64,000 bases of DNA from CAWIJJ01 sp963836405 (GCA_963836405.1 CAWIJL010000019.1:186001-250000); one strand, 5' to 3'; shown: positions 27,184-36,027, counted from the first letter of the stretch. Notes: a model not told the origin generated them from the sequence alone. Made by a program: numbers and translations.

Positions 27184-28009
27184 ATGCGACTGTTCGCCCT
27201 TGCACTCGTGCCCGCGCTGCTGAGCGCCGCTCCGGCCCTCCAGATCGTGAGGCCGGCCATCAGCCAGATGGAAGGCGGCGCGGTGGATCCGCCGGGCGCG
27301 GACCATGTACCCGGCGAGGTGCTGTTTTTTTCGTGCCGCGTGGCCGGCTATACCAAGTCGCCGGAGGAGCAGATCCATCTGGCGTATTCGGTCCAGGCGT
27401 TCAACGAGAAGGGCGTGCCTCTGACCGAGGAGTACACGGACGAACTCAAGGCGGAAGTTTCGCCGCAGGACAAGGAGTGGCAGCCGAAGATCGCTACCGA
27501 AATTCCGATCCCGCCGCTAATCGGGTCGGGAGATTTCAAGATCGTGGTGAAGGTGGAGGACCGGCTGGCCGGCAGCCGCGCGGAGAATACCACGCCCTTC
27601 AAGGTCCGCGGCAGGGACGTGGCGCCGAGCGATACGCTGGTGGTCCGCAACTTCCGGTTTTTTCGCGACGAGAATGACGAGAGCCCGGCGGAAAGAGCGA
27701 TTTACAAACCGGGGGACGGAGTGTGGGCGAAGTTCGACATCACCGGGTTCAAGTACGGCGAAAAGAACAGCATCGAGGTCAGCTACGTGACGACGGTCAT
27801 CGCGCCCAGCGGCAAGGTGCTGTGGACGCAGCCCGAGCCGGCGGTGGAAAAGATCGCAGTCTTTCTATCCGCAGTTGTATGTCCCGGCCGCAATGGGGAT
27901 TTCGCTCCAGAAGACCATCCTGCCGGGAGAATACACGATCGCCGTGCAGGCGAAGGACGCGGTGGGCAACCAGACGGCGGAATCGAAGCACACCTTCACG
28001 ATCGAGTGA
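27184..28009 (+). CDS. Exported beta-sandwich hypothetical protein (one frameshift)
   Basis: The ATG is preceded by GCGGAGG. Residues 1-16 form a signal peptide (MRLFALALVPALLSAA), then come beta-rich segments (HVPGEVLFFSCRVAGY, GSGDFKIVVKVEDRLAG, GVWAKFDITGF). Near 27851-27856 the frame breaks: skipping one base restores a sensible end (SQSFYPQLYVPAAMGISLQK, GEYTIAVQAKDAVGNQT) with a stop at 28007-28009, about 274 residues. The unshifted frame instead runs to 28026 with a low-complexity tail. The repeated Ig-like strands suggest a periplasmic protein. I do not recognise the family. The break may be a sequence error. Confidence 0.6.
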
Positions 28010-28015
28010 CGCCGC

Positions 28016-28423
28016 TTATTGCGTGATGACCTGAAGGGCGGTGGATTGCAGGTTGATGGGGGCGGGCAGGACGATGGAGTTCATGCGGTAGGAAACCACC
28101 ACACGGACGCTCGATCCGGTATGGTTATCGGGCAGCCAGGTCACGGCGACATTCACATCCTGGGCGGAGAAGGGTGCAGCGTATGTGCGTGCCGTAGCCT
28201 GAACGTCCGCGAGGCTGGCGGGGTGGCCGCTCGAATTGCCCCGCATGGAGGCGAAGCGCGCCGCGCGGCGGGCCGCGAACGTCATGGAATTCATGGCCAG
28301 GCCGACGATGCCCAATTGCACCAGGCCGGCGATCAGGACCATGAACACCACGAAGACGAGGGCCGATTCCACCATGCTGGCTCCCGCCTGGGTTTTTCGG
28401 GTTCGTCTGAACGGCGATCTCAT
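28016..28423 (-). CDS. TadE-like pilus assembly protein (second copy)
   Basis: The 135-residue protein has a basic N-terminus and the TadE N-terminal signature AGASMVESALVFVVFMVLIA, with the Glu five residues after a small/hydrophobic processing-like site, then an N-terminal helix and small beta domain. TadE-like pseudopilins accompany Flp/Tad pili. It starts 1 nt after the end of the other TadE gene. No tadA/tadB/tadC/cpaF machinery lies in the window, so the apparatus must be encoded elsewhere. Confidence 0.82.
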   Translation of the reverse strand: MRSPFRRTRKTQAGASMVESALVFVVFMVLIAGLVQLGIVGLAMNSMTFAARRAARFASMRGNSSGHPASLADVQATARTYAAPFSAQDVNVAVTWLPDNHTGSSVRVVVSYRMNSIVLPAPINLQSTALQVITQ

Positions 28424-28864
28424 TCAGCGCACTCTCATCACGGCCGTCCCGGTCACCTGGCCGGAGAACGGAAGGGCTGCGTAGTTGAACCAGTTCGGCA
28501 CGGTGGCGTGCGTAGTCACGGAAACGTATACGCGCACGCCGCCTCCGATGCAGGTCCCGCCGCAACTCACCGCCGAGCCGTCGGAGCACCGGCAACTTCG
28601 GATGGCAGTGGCGGTCATACCGGGGAGGTTCGGGACGGAGTTCCGGGCTGCATTCTGCATGCCCGAATAGTCAGAGGAATTGGCGGTGTTCAGGGTCCCG
28701 TACTGCGCGCCGGCGCGGGCGGCATCGGAGACGGCTATGGCGGTGCGGAGCGCATTGGAGTAATCGAGAACGCCGGCAATGAGCAGGAGCAGGAGCGGGG
28801 TGACGAGCGCGAACTCGATCATGGCGCTGCCGCTCCGGGTCCGATTTTTCCCGTTATGGGCCAT
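28424..28864 (-). CDS. TadE-like pilus assembly protein (first copy)
   Basis: I choose the ATG at 28864 (MAHNGKNRTRSGSAMIEFAL), which has GGTGA about 5 nt upstream and overlaps the TadG-like stop; an earlier ATG at 28885 exists. The signature GSAMIEFALVTPLLLLLIAG is the TadE N-terminal helix with its conserved Glu. Cys-rich segment RSCRCSDGSAVSCGGTCIGG in the beta part may form disulfides. It lies between the TadG-like and second TadE-like genes, which are likely co-transcribed. Confidence 0.82.
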   Translation of the reverse strand: MAHNGKNRTRSGSAMIEFALVTPLLLLLIAGVLDYSNALRTAIAVSDAARAGAQYGTLNTANSSDYSGMQNAARNSVPNLPGMTATAIRSCRCSDGSAVSCGGTCIGGGVRVYVSVTTHATVPNWFNYAALPFSGQVTGTAVMRVR

Positions 28865-28865
28865 G

Positions 28866-30092
28866 CTATTCACCGAGACTGGCATGTCCTTTCACGGGCG
28901 GACCGGATGGCAGGGACGTATAGTCGTTACCGAAATTCGATCCGCCGCTGAAGCTGATCTGCTTCGCCACCAGGATGGTATAGGCGCTGTCGGATCCTCC
29001 TGTGTACTTCAGTTCCGTGGTGGGGAAGTAAAACGCCCCGGTACAATGCGACGTGGCGCCGCCGGAAATCGTGGTGTCGGGTCCGGAGGCGATGGTGCGG
29101 TCCTGGAAAAACAGCATTCCGGCGAGCGGGCCGCTGGTGGGGGCGGAAAGGTTGATATTGGTTCCGCCGCTGAGGGCGACGCCATCGTACGAGTATCCGC
29201 CGCCTCCGGTGAGATAGAAGGTGACGCCGGTTCCCGAGAGGGTGGACCCGCCGCTGATTTTGAGCCCGCCGCCTTTCAGGATGTACGTGCCGGGCGCCAG
29301 AGTTACGGTGGAGCCGCCGCTCAACTGGATGCCGTCGCAGTAGACGCCTTCGATCAGCGCAGCGCTTTTGCCCCCGGAGAGGTGATAGCCGGTGTAGTCG
29401 CACCCGCCCACCGCCGGGGCCGGAACGTACGCCAGCGGATCGGGCTCGGAGTCCACACCCGTTACGGGCGTGGGAGAAATGGTGGCGCCGCCGCTCGATG
29501 AGTAGTTCCCCACGATGGAAACGGAGCTGGCTGAAATGTCGGCGCCCCCGCTGATTTTGAGGGCGGTGTTGCTGCTCGAGTCGATCATGATGCCGCAACT
29601 GGCGTGGACGTCGGCGCCGCCGCTGGCGGTCATCGCCTGGGAGGCGGAAGGATCGAGGATGTAGATGCAATTCGTACCGGCCCCGAGGCGCGCCACGGCC
29701 CGCGCTCGCACCGGCATGAGTCCGAAGCCCAGGACGGAGAGGAACATCGGCCGGACCTCTTTGCGGATGACGACTTCGACCGCCGCGCTGTCGCTGGTGT
29801 AGTAACCGGAGGAGGGCGGATTATTGACGGCCACGGTCACGCTGTCCGCGCCGTGTGTGAAACCGTTGGCCGCGGCGTCTGAGCGGGCAGCCCCGGCGAG
29901 GTCGCCGAGGCCGTTCTGTTTGCCTTCGTTGACGGCGCCCAAAGCCGCGGCATCGGCCGCGGTTTGCATCCGGATCTTGACCAGTTGGAGATAGCCGGTG
30001 TCGATTGCCAGGCCTACGGCGGAGAGCAGAAACACCATGGCGGCCATCATGGTGATCAACACGTAGCCGCGTATGCGAACCCGGCGTGTCAC
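28866..30092 (-). CDS. TadG-like protein with repeated Ser-Gly-Gly segments
   Basis: I start at GTG 30092 (VTRRVRIRGYVLITMMAAMV), with GGGGGTAGAG upstream; the longer open frame has no TadG-like sequence. The N-terminal helix (MMAAMVFLLSAVGLAIDTGY) and following TadG segment (KIRMQTAADAAALGAVNEGK) identify the family. The long C-terminal half has recurring S-G-G units (ASGGADVHA, KISGGADIS, LSGGSTVTL, KISGGSTLSG, ALSGGTNINL) that look like a beta-solenoid, unusual compared with a typical TadG vWA tail. It is probably exported and anchored, part of a Flp/Tad surface apparatus. Confidence 0.78.
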   Translation of the reverse strand: MTRRVRIRGYVLITMMAAMVFLLSAVGLAIDTGYLQLVKIRMQTAADAAALGAVNEGKQNGLGDLAGAARSDAAANGFTHGADSVTVAVNNPPSSGYYTSDSAAVEVVIRKEVRPMFLSVLGFGLMPVRARAVARLGAGTNCIYILDPSASQAMTASGGADVHASCGIMIDSSSNTALKISGGADISASSVSIVGNYSSSGGATISPTPVTGVDSEPDPLAYVPAPAVGGCDYTGYHLSGGKSAALIEGVYCDGIQLSGGSTVTLAPGTYILKGGGLKISGGSTLSGTGVTFYLTGGGGYSYDGVALSGGTNINLSAPTSGPLAGMLFFQDRTIASGPDTTISGGATSHCTGAFYFPTTELKYTGGSDSAYTILVAKQISFSGGSNFGNDYTSLPSGPPVKGHASLGE

Positions 30093-30179
30093 TGAAATCT
30101 CTACCCCCACTCTCCATCGTGGGTTCACAGCGGAGCGAAACCAATCGGGTGATCGTCCGGGGCGGGCAGGAAATACAAC

Positions 30180-30224
30180 GTAGTACTGTGATCGCTTGCG
30201 CTGAGGTGTACTACCCGTCATAAT
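30180..30224 (+). promoter_or_regulatory. Promoter and inverted-repeat operator of the GntR-ABC unit
   Basis: TTGCGC (30196-30201) and CATAAT (30219-30224) are separated by exactly 17 nt. A perfect 7-bp inverted repeat, GTAGTAC and GTACTAC with 21 nt between, spans 30180-30214 and overlaps the -35 region. The predicted transcript starts at or next to the GTG codon at 30231, so the message may be leaderless. The arrangement fits autorepression by the GntR protein. Confidence 0.5.
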
Positions 30225-30230
30225 ACAGGC

Positions 30231-30662
30231 GTGATTCCCTTCCGGGTCGATTTCAAGCCGGGGACATCGCTGTACGAGCAGGTGGTTTATGCCGCCAAGA
30301 AGGCACTGGTTTCGGGCCGGCTGCGTCCGGGCGACGTATTTCCCTCGGTGCGCATGCTCAGCGCGGAACTGAAGATCAATCCGAATACCGCCCACAAAGT
30401 CGTCACCAGCCTGCTCAACGAAGGGTTATTGGAAGTGATGCCGGGAACCGGGACGGTAGTGGCGCGTCCGCCCGCCGCGACTGCCGCCGAGCGCTCCGGG
30501 CTGCTGGAAGGACAGGTGGAGCAACTGGTGGTGGAGGCCAAAAAGCTGGGACTGCAGCCGGGCGACGTCACGGCAGCGGTGGCGCGGCATTGGGAGCGTC
30601 TGGATGAGCAGGCGGCCGGCCCGGCGGCGCCGGGAGGCAAAGGAGTGCGAAGGTCCACATGA
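30231..30662 (+). CDS. GntR-family regulator, YtrA type
   Basis: The 143-residue protein has the GntR winged helix (residues about 12-75: SLYEQVVYAAKKALVSGRLR, PSVRMLSAELKINPNTAHKV) and only a short helical tail, the YtrA architecture. Such proteins control adjacent ABC-transporter genes, often with a palindromic operator. The stop overlaps the ABC ATPase start (ATGA), and an inverted repeat overlaps its promoter, both supporting autoregulation of the transporter unit. The start is a GTG without a Shine-Dalgarno sequence. Confidence 0.9.
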   Translation: MIPFRVDFKPGTSLYEQVVYAAKKALVSGRLRPGDVFPSVRMLSAELKINPNTAHKVVTSLLNEGLLEVMPGTGTVVARPPAATAAERSGLLEGQVEQLVVEAKKLGLQPGDVTAAVARHWERLDEQAAGPAAPGGKGVRRST

Positions 30663-31561
30663 ATTTTCCCATCCGTATCGACAACGTGTCCAAGAAATTC
30701 CGCCGTTCGACGGTGCTCGAGGGGCTGTGCCTGGACGTGCCGGAGGGCAGCATTTACGGCCTGGTCGGTCCCAATGGAGCCGGGAAGACGACCACCATCA
30801 AGGTGTTGATGAACATTCTGCGGCCGAGCGGCGGGCGCTCGGAGGTGTTGGGCACCGATTCGCTCCGGCTGTCACCGCGGGAACTGGCCCGCATCGGCTA
30901 CGTATCGGAGAACCAGGAGATGCCCGAGTGGATGACCGCCGGCTACTTCATGAATTACTGGCGCCATTTCTATCCGACGTGGGATCCGGCGCTGGCCGCC
31001 GAACTGGTGCGGCAGTTCGATCTTCCACTGGACCGCAAGCTGCGGCATCTTTCGCACGGCATGCGCATGAAAGCCGCGCTCGCCTCGTCGCTGGCTTATC
31101 GGCCGGAATTGATCGTGCTGGATGAACCGTTCACCGGACTCGACGCCCTGGTGCGGGACGAACTGATCGAAGGATTTCTGCCGCGGGCCGAGAACACTAC
31201 GATTTTCATTTCTTCGCACGACCTGAACGAGATCGAGACTTTCGCCAGCCATATCGGCTACCTGGAGAACGGGCGGCTGCAATTTTCCGAAGACCTGGAC
31301 ACGCTGAGCGCGCGATTCCGCGAGATTGTGCTGACTTTTCCGAAGGCGCCGGCGATGCCGCGGGAATGGCCGCCGGGCTGGCTCAAGCCGGAGGTGGCCG
31401 GGGCGGTGGTCCGCTTCACCGAGACGCAGTTCCACGAGGAGCGCACGCCGGCCGAGGTGCGGCGCCTGTTTCCGGATTCGCTCGATATGGCAGTGAACGG
31501 AATGGCGCTGCGTTCGATCTTCGTCACTTTGGCGAAGGCGAGCCGGGCGGCGGCGGCGTAG
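30659..31561 (+). CDS. ABC transporter ATP-binding protein
   Basis: The 300-residue ATPase has Walker A GPNGAGKT at 37-44, signature LSHGM at 131-135 (His replaces the usual first Gly of LSGGQ), and Walker B LIVLDEPFTGLD at 151-162. The C-terminal extension (about 200-300) matches ABC-2 exporter ATPases of the YtrB/CcmA type. It probably energises the two membrane proteins encoded next. The substrate is unknown; YtrA-controlled transporters often respond to cell-envelope stress or antibiotics. Confidence 0.92.
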   Translation: MNFPIRIDNVSKKFRRSTVLEGLCLDVPEGSIYGLVGPNGAGKTTTIKVLMNILRPSGGRSEVLGTDSLRLSPRELARIGYVSENQEMPEWMTAGYFMNYWRHFYPTWDPALAAELVRQFDLPLDRKLRHLSHGMRMKAALASSLAYRPELIVLDEPFTGLDALVRDELIEGFLPRAENTTIFISSHDLNEIETFASHIGYLENGRLQFSEDLDTLSARFREIVLTFPKAPAMPREWPPGWLKPEVAGAVVRFTETQFHEERTPAEVRRLFPDSLDMAVNGMALRSIFVTLAKASRAAAA

Positions 31562-31569
31562 GGGCGGCG

Positions 31570-33087
31570 ATGCGACAGGTGCTGGCGATTTTCCGCAAGG
31601 ACGTGCGCCACTTGTGGCCGCGCTGCCTGCCGGCCGTGGCGCTCGCCGCTCTCACGGGCCTGGTGGATTGCTTCCCCGCGTCGTTACCGACCGGCCTCAT
31701 TCTGCTCGATGGGCTGTGGACGCTCTGCTGGATGTACCTGGGCGCGTGCCTGATTCAGCAGGAGCGGCTGACCGGCGACCGGCAATATTGGCTGAGCCGC
31801 CCTTATGACTGGCGGCTGCTGCTGGCGGCGAAGGCGCTGTTCCTGTTGGTGTTCGCGACTCTGCCCCTGATCGCGGTGAAGGCGTCGGTGCTGGCGGTTA
31901 ACGGGATTTCGCCGCTGCGCCATGCGGGGATGATTCTCGCGACCTCGCTGGCTGCCACGGCCCTGGTGGGGTTGATTTCCTGGGCGCTGGCCGCTGTGAC
32001 CGGGAGCCTGATGCAGTTCCTGTGGGCGCTCCTGGCGGTGGCCGGGATTGTGGCGCTGCCGTTCGCGCTGGGTGCGAGCTATGGGGACTGGGACACGCTC
32101 GATTGGGTTCGTTCCGCCGGAATGGGCGTCCTGATCGCCGCGGCCGCCATCCCGGTTCTCATCCTGCAATACCGCCGGCGCAGCACCATGGTGTCCCGTT
32201 CCATATTGTGCGCCGGCGCCTTGCTCGGCGCGGCGGCTCCGTTCGGCAACGCGTGGCACGGCGCCTGGGCCGTTGCGGCCAGCCCCGGACCGGGGCAGGT
32301 CGCGATTTCGTTCGATCCCGGGGACAGGCACCGGATGACGTACGCCGATGCGTTGTACTTTCCCGGTTTGCAGCAGGACGGATTCTATCTGCCCGTGCGG
32401 GTAAGCGGAATCGAAGCCGGCAGCGCCGTGATCAGTAAGCGGGCCGCGGTCACGGTGGAAGCCGCCGGCGGCGCGCGGTGGAATTCCGGATGGAGCCCGG
32501 AAGCCCGGGTGATCGGCACCGGGCCGTTGACGGACGTGCGGCTGATCGGCACGGACGGGCCGGCGTGGCAGTACATCAATGTGGACCGGGGGTTCTCGCG
32601 GCAAGTGCAGGATGCGCCGGTGAAGATCCACGTCTCGGTTGCGCTGCTGGTGCTGAACGGCCGCGAGAGCAGGCCCGTGCGGGCGGCCGGAAGGACGGTA
32701 CAACTGCCGCTGGAGGGCATTTGCGAAGCCACGCCGGTTGCGATGTTGGCGGCCAATATTCGCGGCGTGCGCGGAACCGAAGGGATTCGCAACCTGGCGG
32801 TGGCCTGTATTTGGCCGCGGCCGGGGCCGGAACGCGCGTATGTGTGGGCCGGGTCGCCCATATCCGGGGAAACGGCCGCGGCACTGCTGACCGCGGCCGG
32901 CGGCGGCGAATGGCCCGTCGATCCATCGGTATGGCGGCGCGGGCTCGCCGTCCTTTCCGTCAGGGCGGAGGACCCGGGGCTGAGTGTCGTCACCTGGCGC
33001 GCTGGGGCGTACCTGGAGCGCAGCTTCGAAATAGACGGCGTCCGGTTGAAGGACTATCTGGCGCCCCGCGCCACCGATCCGCAGTGA
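31570..33087 (+). CDS. ABC-2 type membrane protein with soluble C-terminal domain (paralog 1)
   Basis: Starting at the ATG 8 nt after the ATPase stop, the 505-residue protein opens with MRQVLAIFRKDVRHLWPRCL and has about six membrane helices in the first 220 residues, including GDRQYWLSRPYDWRLLLAAK between helices. Residues about 235-505 are soluble and beta-rich (VAISFDPGDRHRMTYADALY onward). The next gene is clearly a paralog (FRKDFRHLWPR, GDRQYWLTRPYSWKELLAAK). The pair probably forms a heterodimeric permease. The large extra domain, probably outside the membrane, may bind substrate. Confidence 0.78.
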   Translation: MRQVLAIFRKDVRHLWPRCLPAVALAALTGLVDCFPASLPTGLILLDGLWTLCWMYLGACLIQQERLTGDRQYWLSRPYDWRLLLAAKALFLLVFATLPLIAVKASVLAVNGISPLRHAGMILATSLAATALVGLISWALAAVTGSLMQFLWALLAVAGIVALPFALGASYGDWDTLDWVRSAGMGVLIAAAAIPVLILQYRRRSTMVSRSILCAGALLGAAAPFGNAWHGAWAVAASPGPGQVAISFDPGDRHRMTYADALYFPGLQQDGFYLPVRVSGIEAGSAVISKRAAVTVEAAGGARWNSGWSPEARVIGTGPLTDVRLIGTDGPAWQYINVDRGFSRQVQDAPVKIHVSVALLVLNGRESRPVRAAGRTVQLPLEGICEATPVAMLAANIRGVRGTEGIRNLAVACIWPRPGPERAYVWAGSPISGETAAALLTAAGGGEWPVDPSVWRRGLAVLSVRAEDPGLSVVTWRAGAYLERSFEIDGVRLKDYLAPRATDPQ

Positions 33088-33093
33088 GGAGCC

Positions 33094-34509
33094 ATGCAAC
33101 GTATCCTTGCCATTTTCCGCAAAGACTTCCGCCACCTTTGGCCGCGCGCCGCCGTGCTGTCAGGACTGATGCTGCTGGCCGCCGTACTCGACCCGATCTA
33201 CAGCGGCCTGCCGGCGGCGTACTACGAAGCGCTGCCTTCCGTGGCGCTGCCCCTGGCCTGCTGGCTGGTGATTGTCTCCGCCATCCACGAGGAGAAGCTG
33301 CCGGGCGACCGCCAGTACTGGCTGACGCGGCCGTATTCGTGGAAGGAACTGCTGGCGGCCAAGATCCTGTTCATCGCCGCCTGTGTCAACCTGCCCCTGC
33401 TGGTGTACCACGCCGGGGTGTACGTAGCCGTCGGGATTCCGATTACGGATCACCTGGGGGCGCTGTTGTGGCGGCAGATCTTTTTCACCGCGTTCTACGT
33501 CTTGCCGGTGGCTGCGCTGGCCGCCGTCACGCGAAGTTTGGGAAGGATGGTGGCGGTGGCGCTGCTGGGCGGCGCCGGATTGTGGGCGGCGACGACAGCC
33601 TTCATGTTCATCGCGCGGCGCGGCCTTATGCTGGGGATGTATGCCAACCCGCCGACGATTCTCGCGCGAGCGGCGTTCCTCGCCTTGGGCGTGTCCGCGG
33701 TCCTCGTGCTTCAGTATTCGAGGAGGAGAACGAATGCTGCCGGTGCGCTCGTGGCGGCGCTGGTTCTGGTGTTTATTGCGCAGGGCACGTTTGGGCCGGC
33801 CTTCGGGGGACAGAGATCGAACAGCGCGGCGGGGCTTTCGCTTGACCCCTCCCCGGTGGGACAGAGCACGGCTTTACGCGGAAGCGACCCGGACTCCGAC
33901 GTGTTCGACATTCCCGTTCTTTTCGATGACGCTCCGGCAGGCATCGCGATGGACCAGGGCCGCATGCAGGTTCGGATAATGGGAGTGGGAGCCGGGGGCA
34001 AGCGCTTCCTGGGGGTTGTGTTTGGCGAATTGCACGATTTGCGCGACGGTCACGCCTGGTTGAGCTTATTCACGTACACCAAGTTGCGGGTGGAGACCGT
34101 AACTCTCTCCAGTTCTTTCGAGTTCCCGCTGTTCGGCAACTTGCGGCTTCTGCCGGTGCCTCATGGTGAAGCGGTGACCGTGCCGGGCGTCGGAGTTTGC
34201 CGCGATACCCGCGAGCCGGAAGGCTGGATCTCGTTTTCGTGCTACTCGCCGTCGCCCCGTTCGGCACTTATGGTGGGCACGCCCGCCATGAGAGTCAACT
34301 GGATCGTGCCTCCCGGTTCGGTCGTAAGTTCCATCCCGACAGCCAGCGGTTTCGAGCCGCTCAGCAAATTCACCAGCTTGCTGTCGTATCGGAGCTGGGA
34401 ACAGATCGGCAGCGTGCACCTGATCGCGGCCGATCCGCTCCCCCGTTTGCGGGTCACCTTCCAGTTGTCCGGCATCCGGCTGCAAGAATTCCGGGTAACC
34501 ACCCGCTAA
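33094..34509 (+). CDS. ABC-2 type membrane protein with soluble C-terminal domain (paralog 2)
   Basis: GGAG precedes the ATG. The 471-residue protein matches the upstream paralog in its N-terminal helix (MQRILAIFRKDFRHLWPRAA), loop (GDRQYWLTRPYSWKELLAAK) and topology of about six helices by residue 235. A separate soluble C-terminal region is less similar to paralog 1. The pair plus the ATPase suggests an exporter built from two non-identical permeases. The gene ends 9 nt before the aromatic lyase gene, so that gene may be co-transcribed. Confidence 0.78.
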   Translation: MQRILAIFRKDFRHLWPRAAVLSGLMLLAAVLDPIYSGLPAAYYEALPSVALPLACWLVIVSAIHEEKLPGDRQYWLTRPYSWKELLAAKILFIAACVNLPLLVYHAGVYVAVGIPITDHLGALLWRQIFFTAFYVLPVAALAAVTRSLGRMVAVALLGGAGLWAATTAFMFIARRGLMLGMYANPPTILARAAFLALGVSAVLVLQYSRRRTNAAGALVAALVLVFIAQGTFGPAFGGQRSNSAAGLSLDPSPVGQSTALRGSDPDSDVFDIPVLFDDAPAGIAMDQGRMQVRIMGVGAGGKRFLGVVFGELHDLRDGHAWLSLFTYTKLRVETVTLSSSFEFPLFGNLRLLPVPHGEAVTVPGVGVCRDTREPEGWISFSCYSPSPRSALMVGTPAMRVNWIVPPGSVVSSIPTASGFEPLSKFTSLLSYRSWEQIGSVHLIAADPLPRLRVTFQLSGIRLQEFRVTTR

Positions 34510-34518
34510 CCTGGAGCC

Positions 34519-36024
34519 ATGCCCCAAATCGTCATGGTGGGAGCCGACCCGCTCCGCATCGAAGACGTGCTTCGTGTCGCCCGCCACGGCGCCGAGGCCC
34601 GCGTTACCGGCGGCGCGCGCAGCCGCATTGCGAACGGAAGGGCGCGCCTGCAGGAGCTGCTCGCGCGCGGCGAGCGCATTTACGGCGTGAACACCGGGGT
34701 GGGCGGAAACATCGGCCATTCCATCCCGGCGGAGCAGATGGAGACGCTGCAACTGAACCTGGTGCGGTACCTGGGGTGCGCCACCGGCCGCCCGCTTCCT
34801 TCCGACCTGGTGCGCGCCGCCATGCTGTTGCGCGTGGCCACCTTCTCGACCGGCACTTCCGCCGTTCGCAACGAGGTGGTGGACACGCTCTGCCAGATGC
34901 TCGCCCGGGGCGTGACGCCGGTGGTGCCGCGCTACGGGTCGGTAGGCGCGAGCGGCGATTTGATGCCCTCCGCCTATGTGGCCCGCGTGCTCACGGGTGC
35001 CGGGGAGGTCGAATACCAGGGCCGCACCGTTGCCGCCATGGAGGCGCTGCAGGCCGCCCGCATTTATCCGGTGCGCTTTGCGCCGAAGGAAGCGCTGGCG
35101 CTCATCAACGGGACGACTTTCATGACCGCCGCGGCCGTCCTGCTGTGGGAGGACGGCTTTGGCGTGCTGCGCGCGCTGCTCGGGGCCATCGCGCTCGCCG
35201 TGGAAGCCTTGCAGGCGCCCGATGCTCCGTTCGCCGCCTGGATCCAGGAGCGAAAGGGGCATCCGGGGCAGATCGCGGTGGCTGCATTTCTGCGCGGAAT
35301 GCTGGCCGGGTCGGGATACGCACAGGCTTCCGGCGGGCAGAGCTGTTATTCGCTGCGCTGCGTGCCGCAGGGGCTGGGGCAGGTGTGGGAGGCGCTGACG
35401 GACTCGCGCGCGATGCTCGAACGCGAGATCAATTCGGCCAACGACAATCCGCTGATCGATCCGGAAACGGATGAGTTGTACAAGGGCGGCAATTTCTACG
35501 GGGGCCACCTGGCGCGCCTGCTGGACACCTGGAAACTCGACTACGCCGCCATGGGGAATTGGGGCAACTCGCTGCTGGCCGTGCTGGTGGACGACCGATT
35601 CAATTCCGGCCTGCCCGCCAACCTGACGCCGAATCCGGGCGTGAACTCCGGGCTCAAGGGAATCCAGCTCAGCGTCACCGCTCTCACCTGCGCGATCCGG
35701 CAGATGGCCGCGCCGAGTTCCATCCACTCGCTCCCCACCGAGCAGTACAACCAGGACGTGGTCAGCCTGGGCATGCACGCCGCCGTGACCGCCATGGACG
35801 CGCTCGAATGCCTGCGCAACGAGACGGCCATGCTGTTGATCGCCGGGGCGCAGGCGGTGGATCTGCGGGGCGGACCCGAGCGCCTGGGCGCGGGCTGCCG
35901 GAAGCTTTACGACTCGATCCGCAGCCTGGCGGCGTTTCAAACCGAGGACGCGCCGCTCGAGGCGGAGATCGCGGCCGTCAGCGCCGCCATCGCCGCGGGC
36001 GGATTGAGCGGGATCGCGGAGTGA
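34519..36024 (+). CDS. MIO-dependent aromatic amino acid ammonia-lyase or aminomutase
   Basis: The 501-residue enzyme carries the MIO-forming Ala-Ser-Gly (A144-S145-G146 in GSVGASGDLMPS), the catalytic loop Tyr (IYGVNTG, Y55), and the conserved YSLRCVPQGLG and NDNPLI motifs. Where histidine ammonia-lyases have NQED-H, this protein has NQDVVSLG, the form seen in tyrosine/phenylalanine lyases and aminomutases. At the ring-selecting pair it has Y84-L85, where tyrosine lyases have His-Leu and phenylalanine lyases Phe. No hutU, hutI or hutG gene is nearby. It lies downstream of the ABC exporter genes. The substrate is therefore open; classical hut catabolism is unlikely. Confidence 0.85.
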   Translation: MPQIVMVGADPLRIEDVLRVARHGAEARVTGGARSRIANGRARLQELLARGERIYGVNTGVGGNIGHSIPAEQMETLQLNLVRYLGCATGRPLPSDLVRAAMLLRVATFSTGTSAVRNEVVDTLCQMLARGVTPVVPRYGSVGASGDLMPSAYVARVLTGAGEVEYQGRTVAAMEALQAARIYPVRFAPKEALALINGTTFMTAAAVLLWEDGFGVLRALLGAIALAVEALQAPDAPFAAWIQERKGHPGQIAVAAFLRGMLAGSGYAQASGGQSCYSLRCVPQGLGQVWEALTDSRAMLEREINSANDNPLIDPETDELYKGGNFYGGHLARLLDTWKLDYAAMGNWGNSLLAVLVDDRFNSGLPANLTPNPGVNSGLKGIQLSVTALTCAIRQMAAPSSIHSLPTEQYNQDVVSLGMHAAVTAMDALECLRNETAMLLIAGAQAVDLRGGPERLGAGCRKLYDSIRSLAAFQTEDAPLEAEIAAVSAAIAAGGLSGIAE

Positions 36025-36027
36025 ACG

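Noticed and set aside
24350..27205. Minus-strand 951-codon frame opposite uvrA
   Set aside because: uvrA has complete ATPase, signature and zinc motifs; the opposite frame is low in information, with no start signal or domains.
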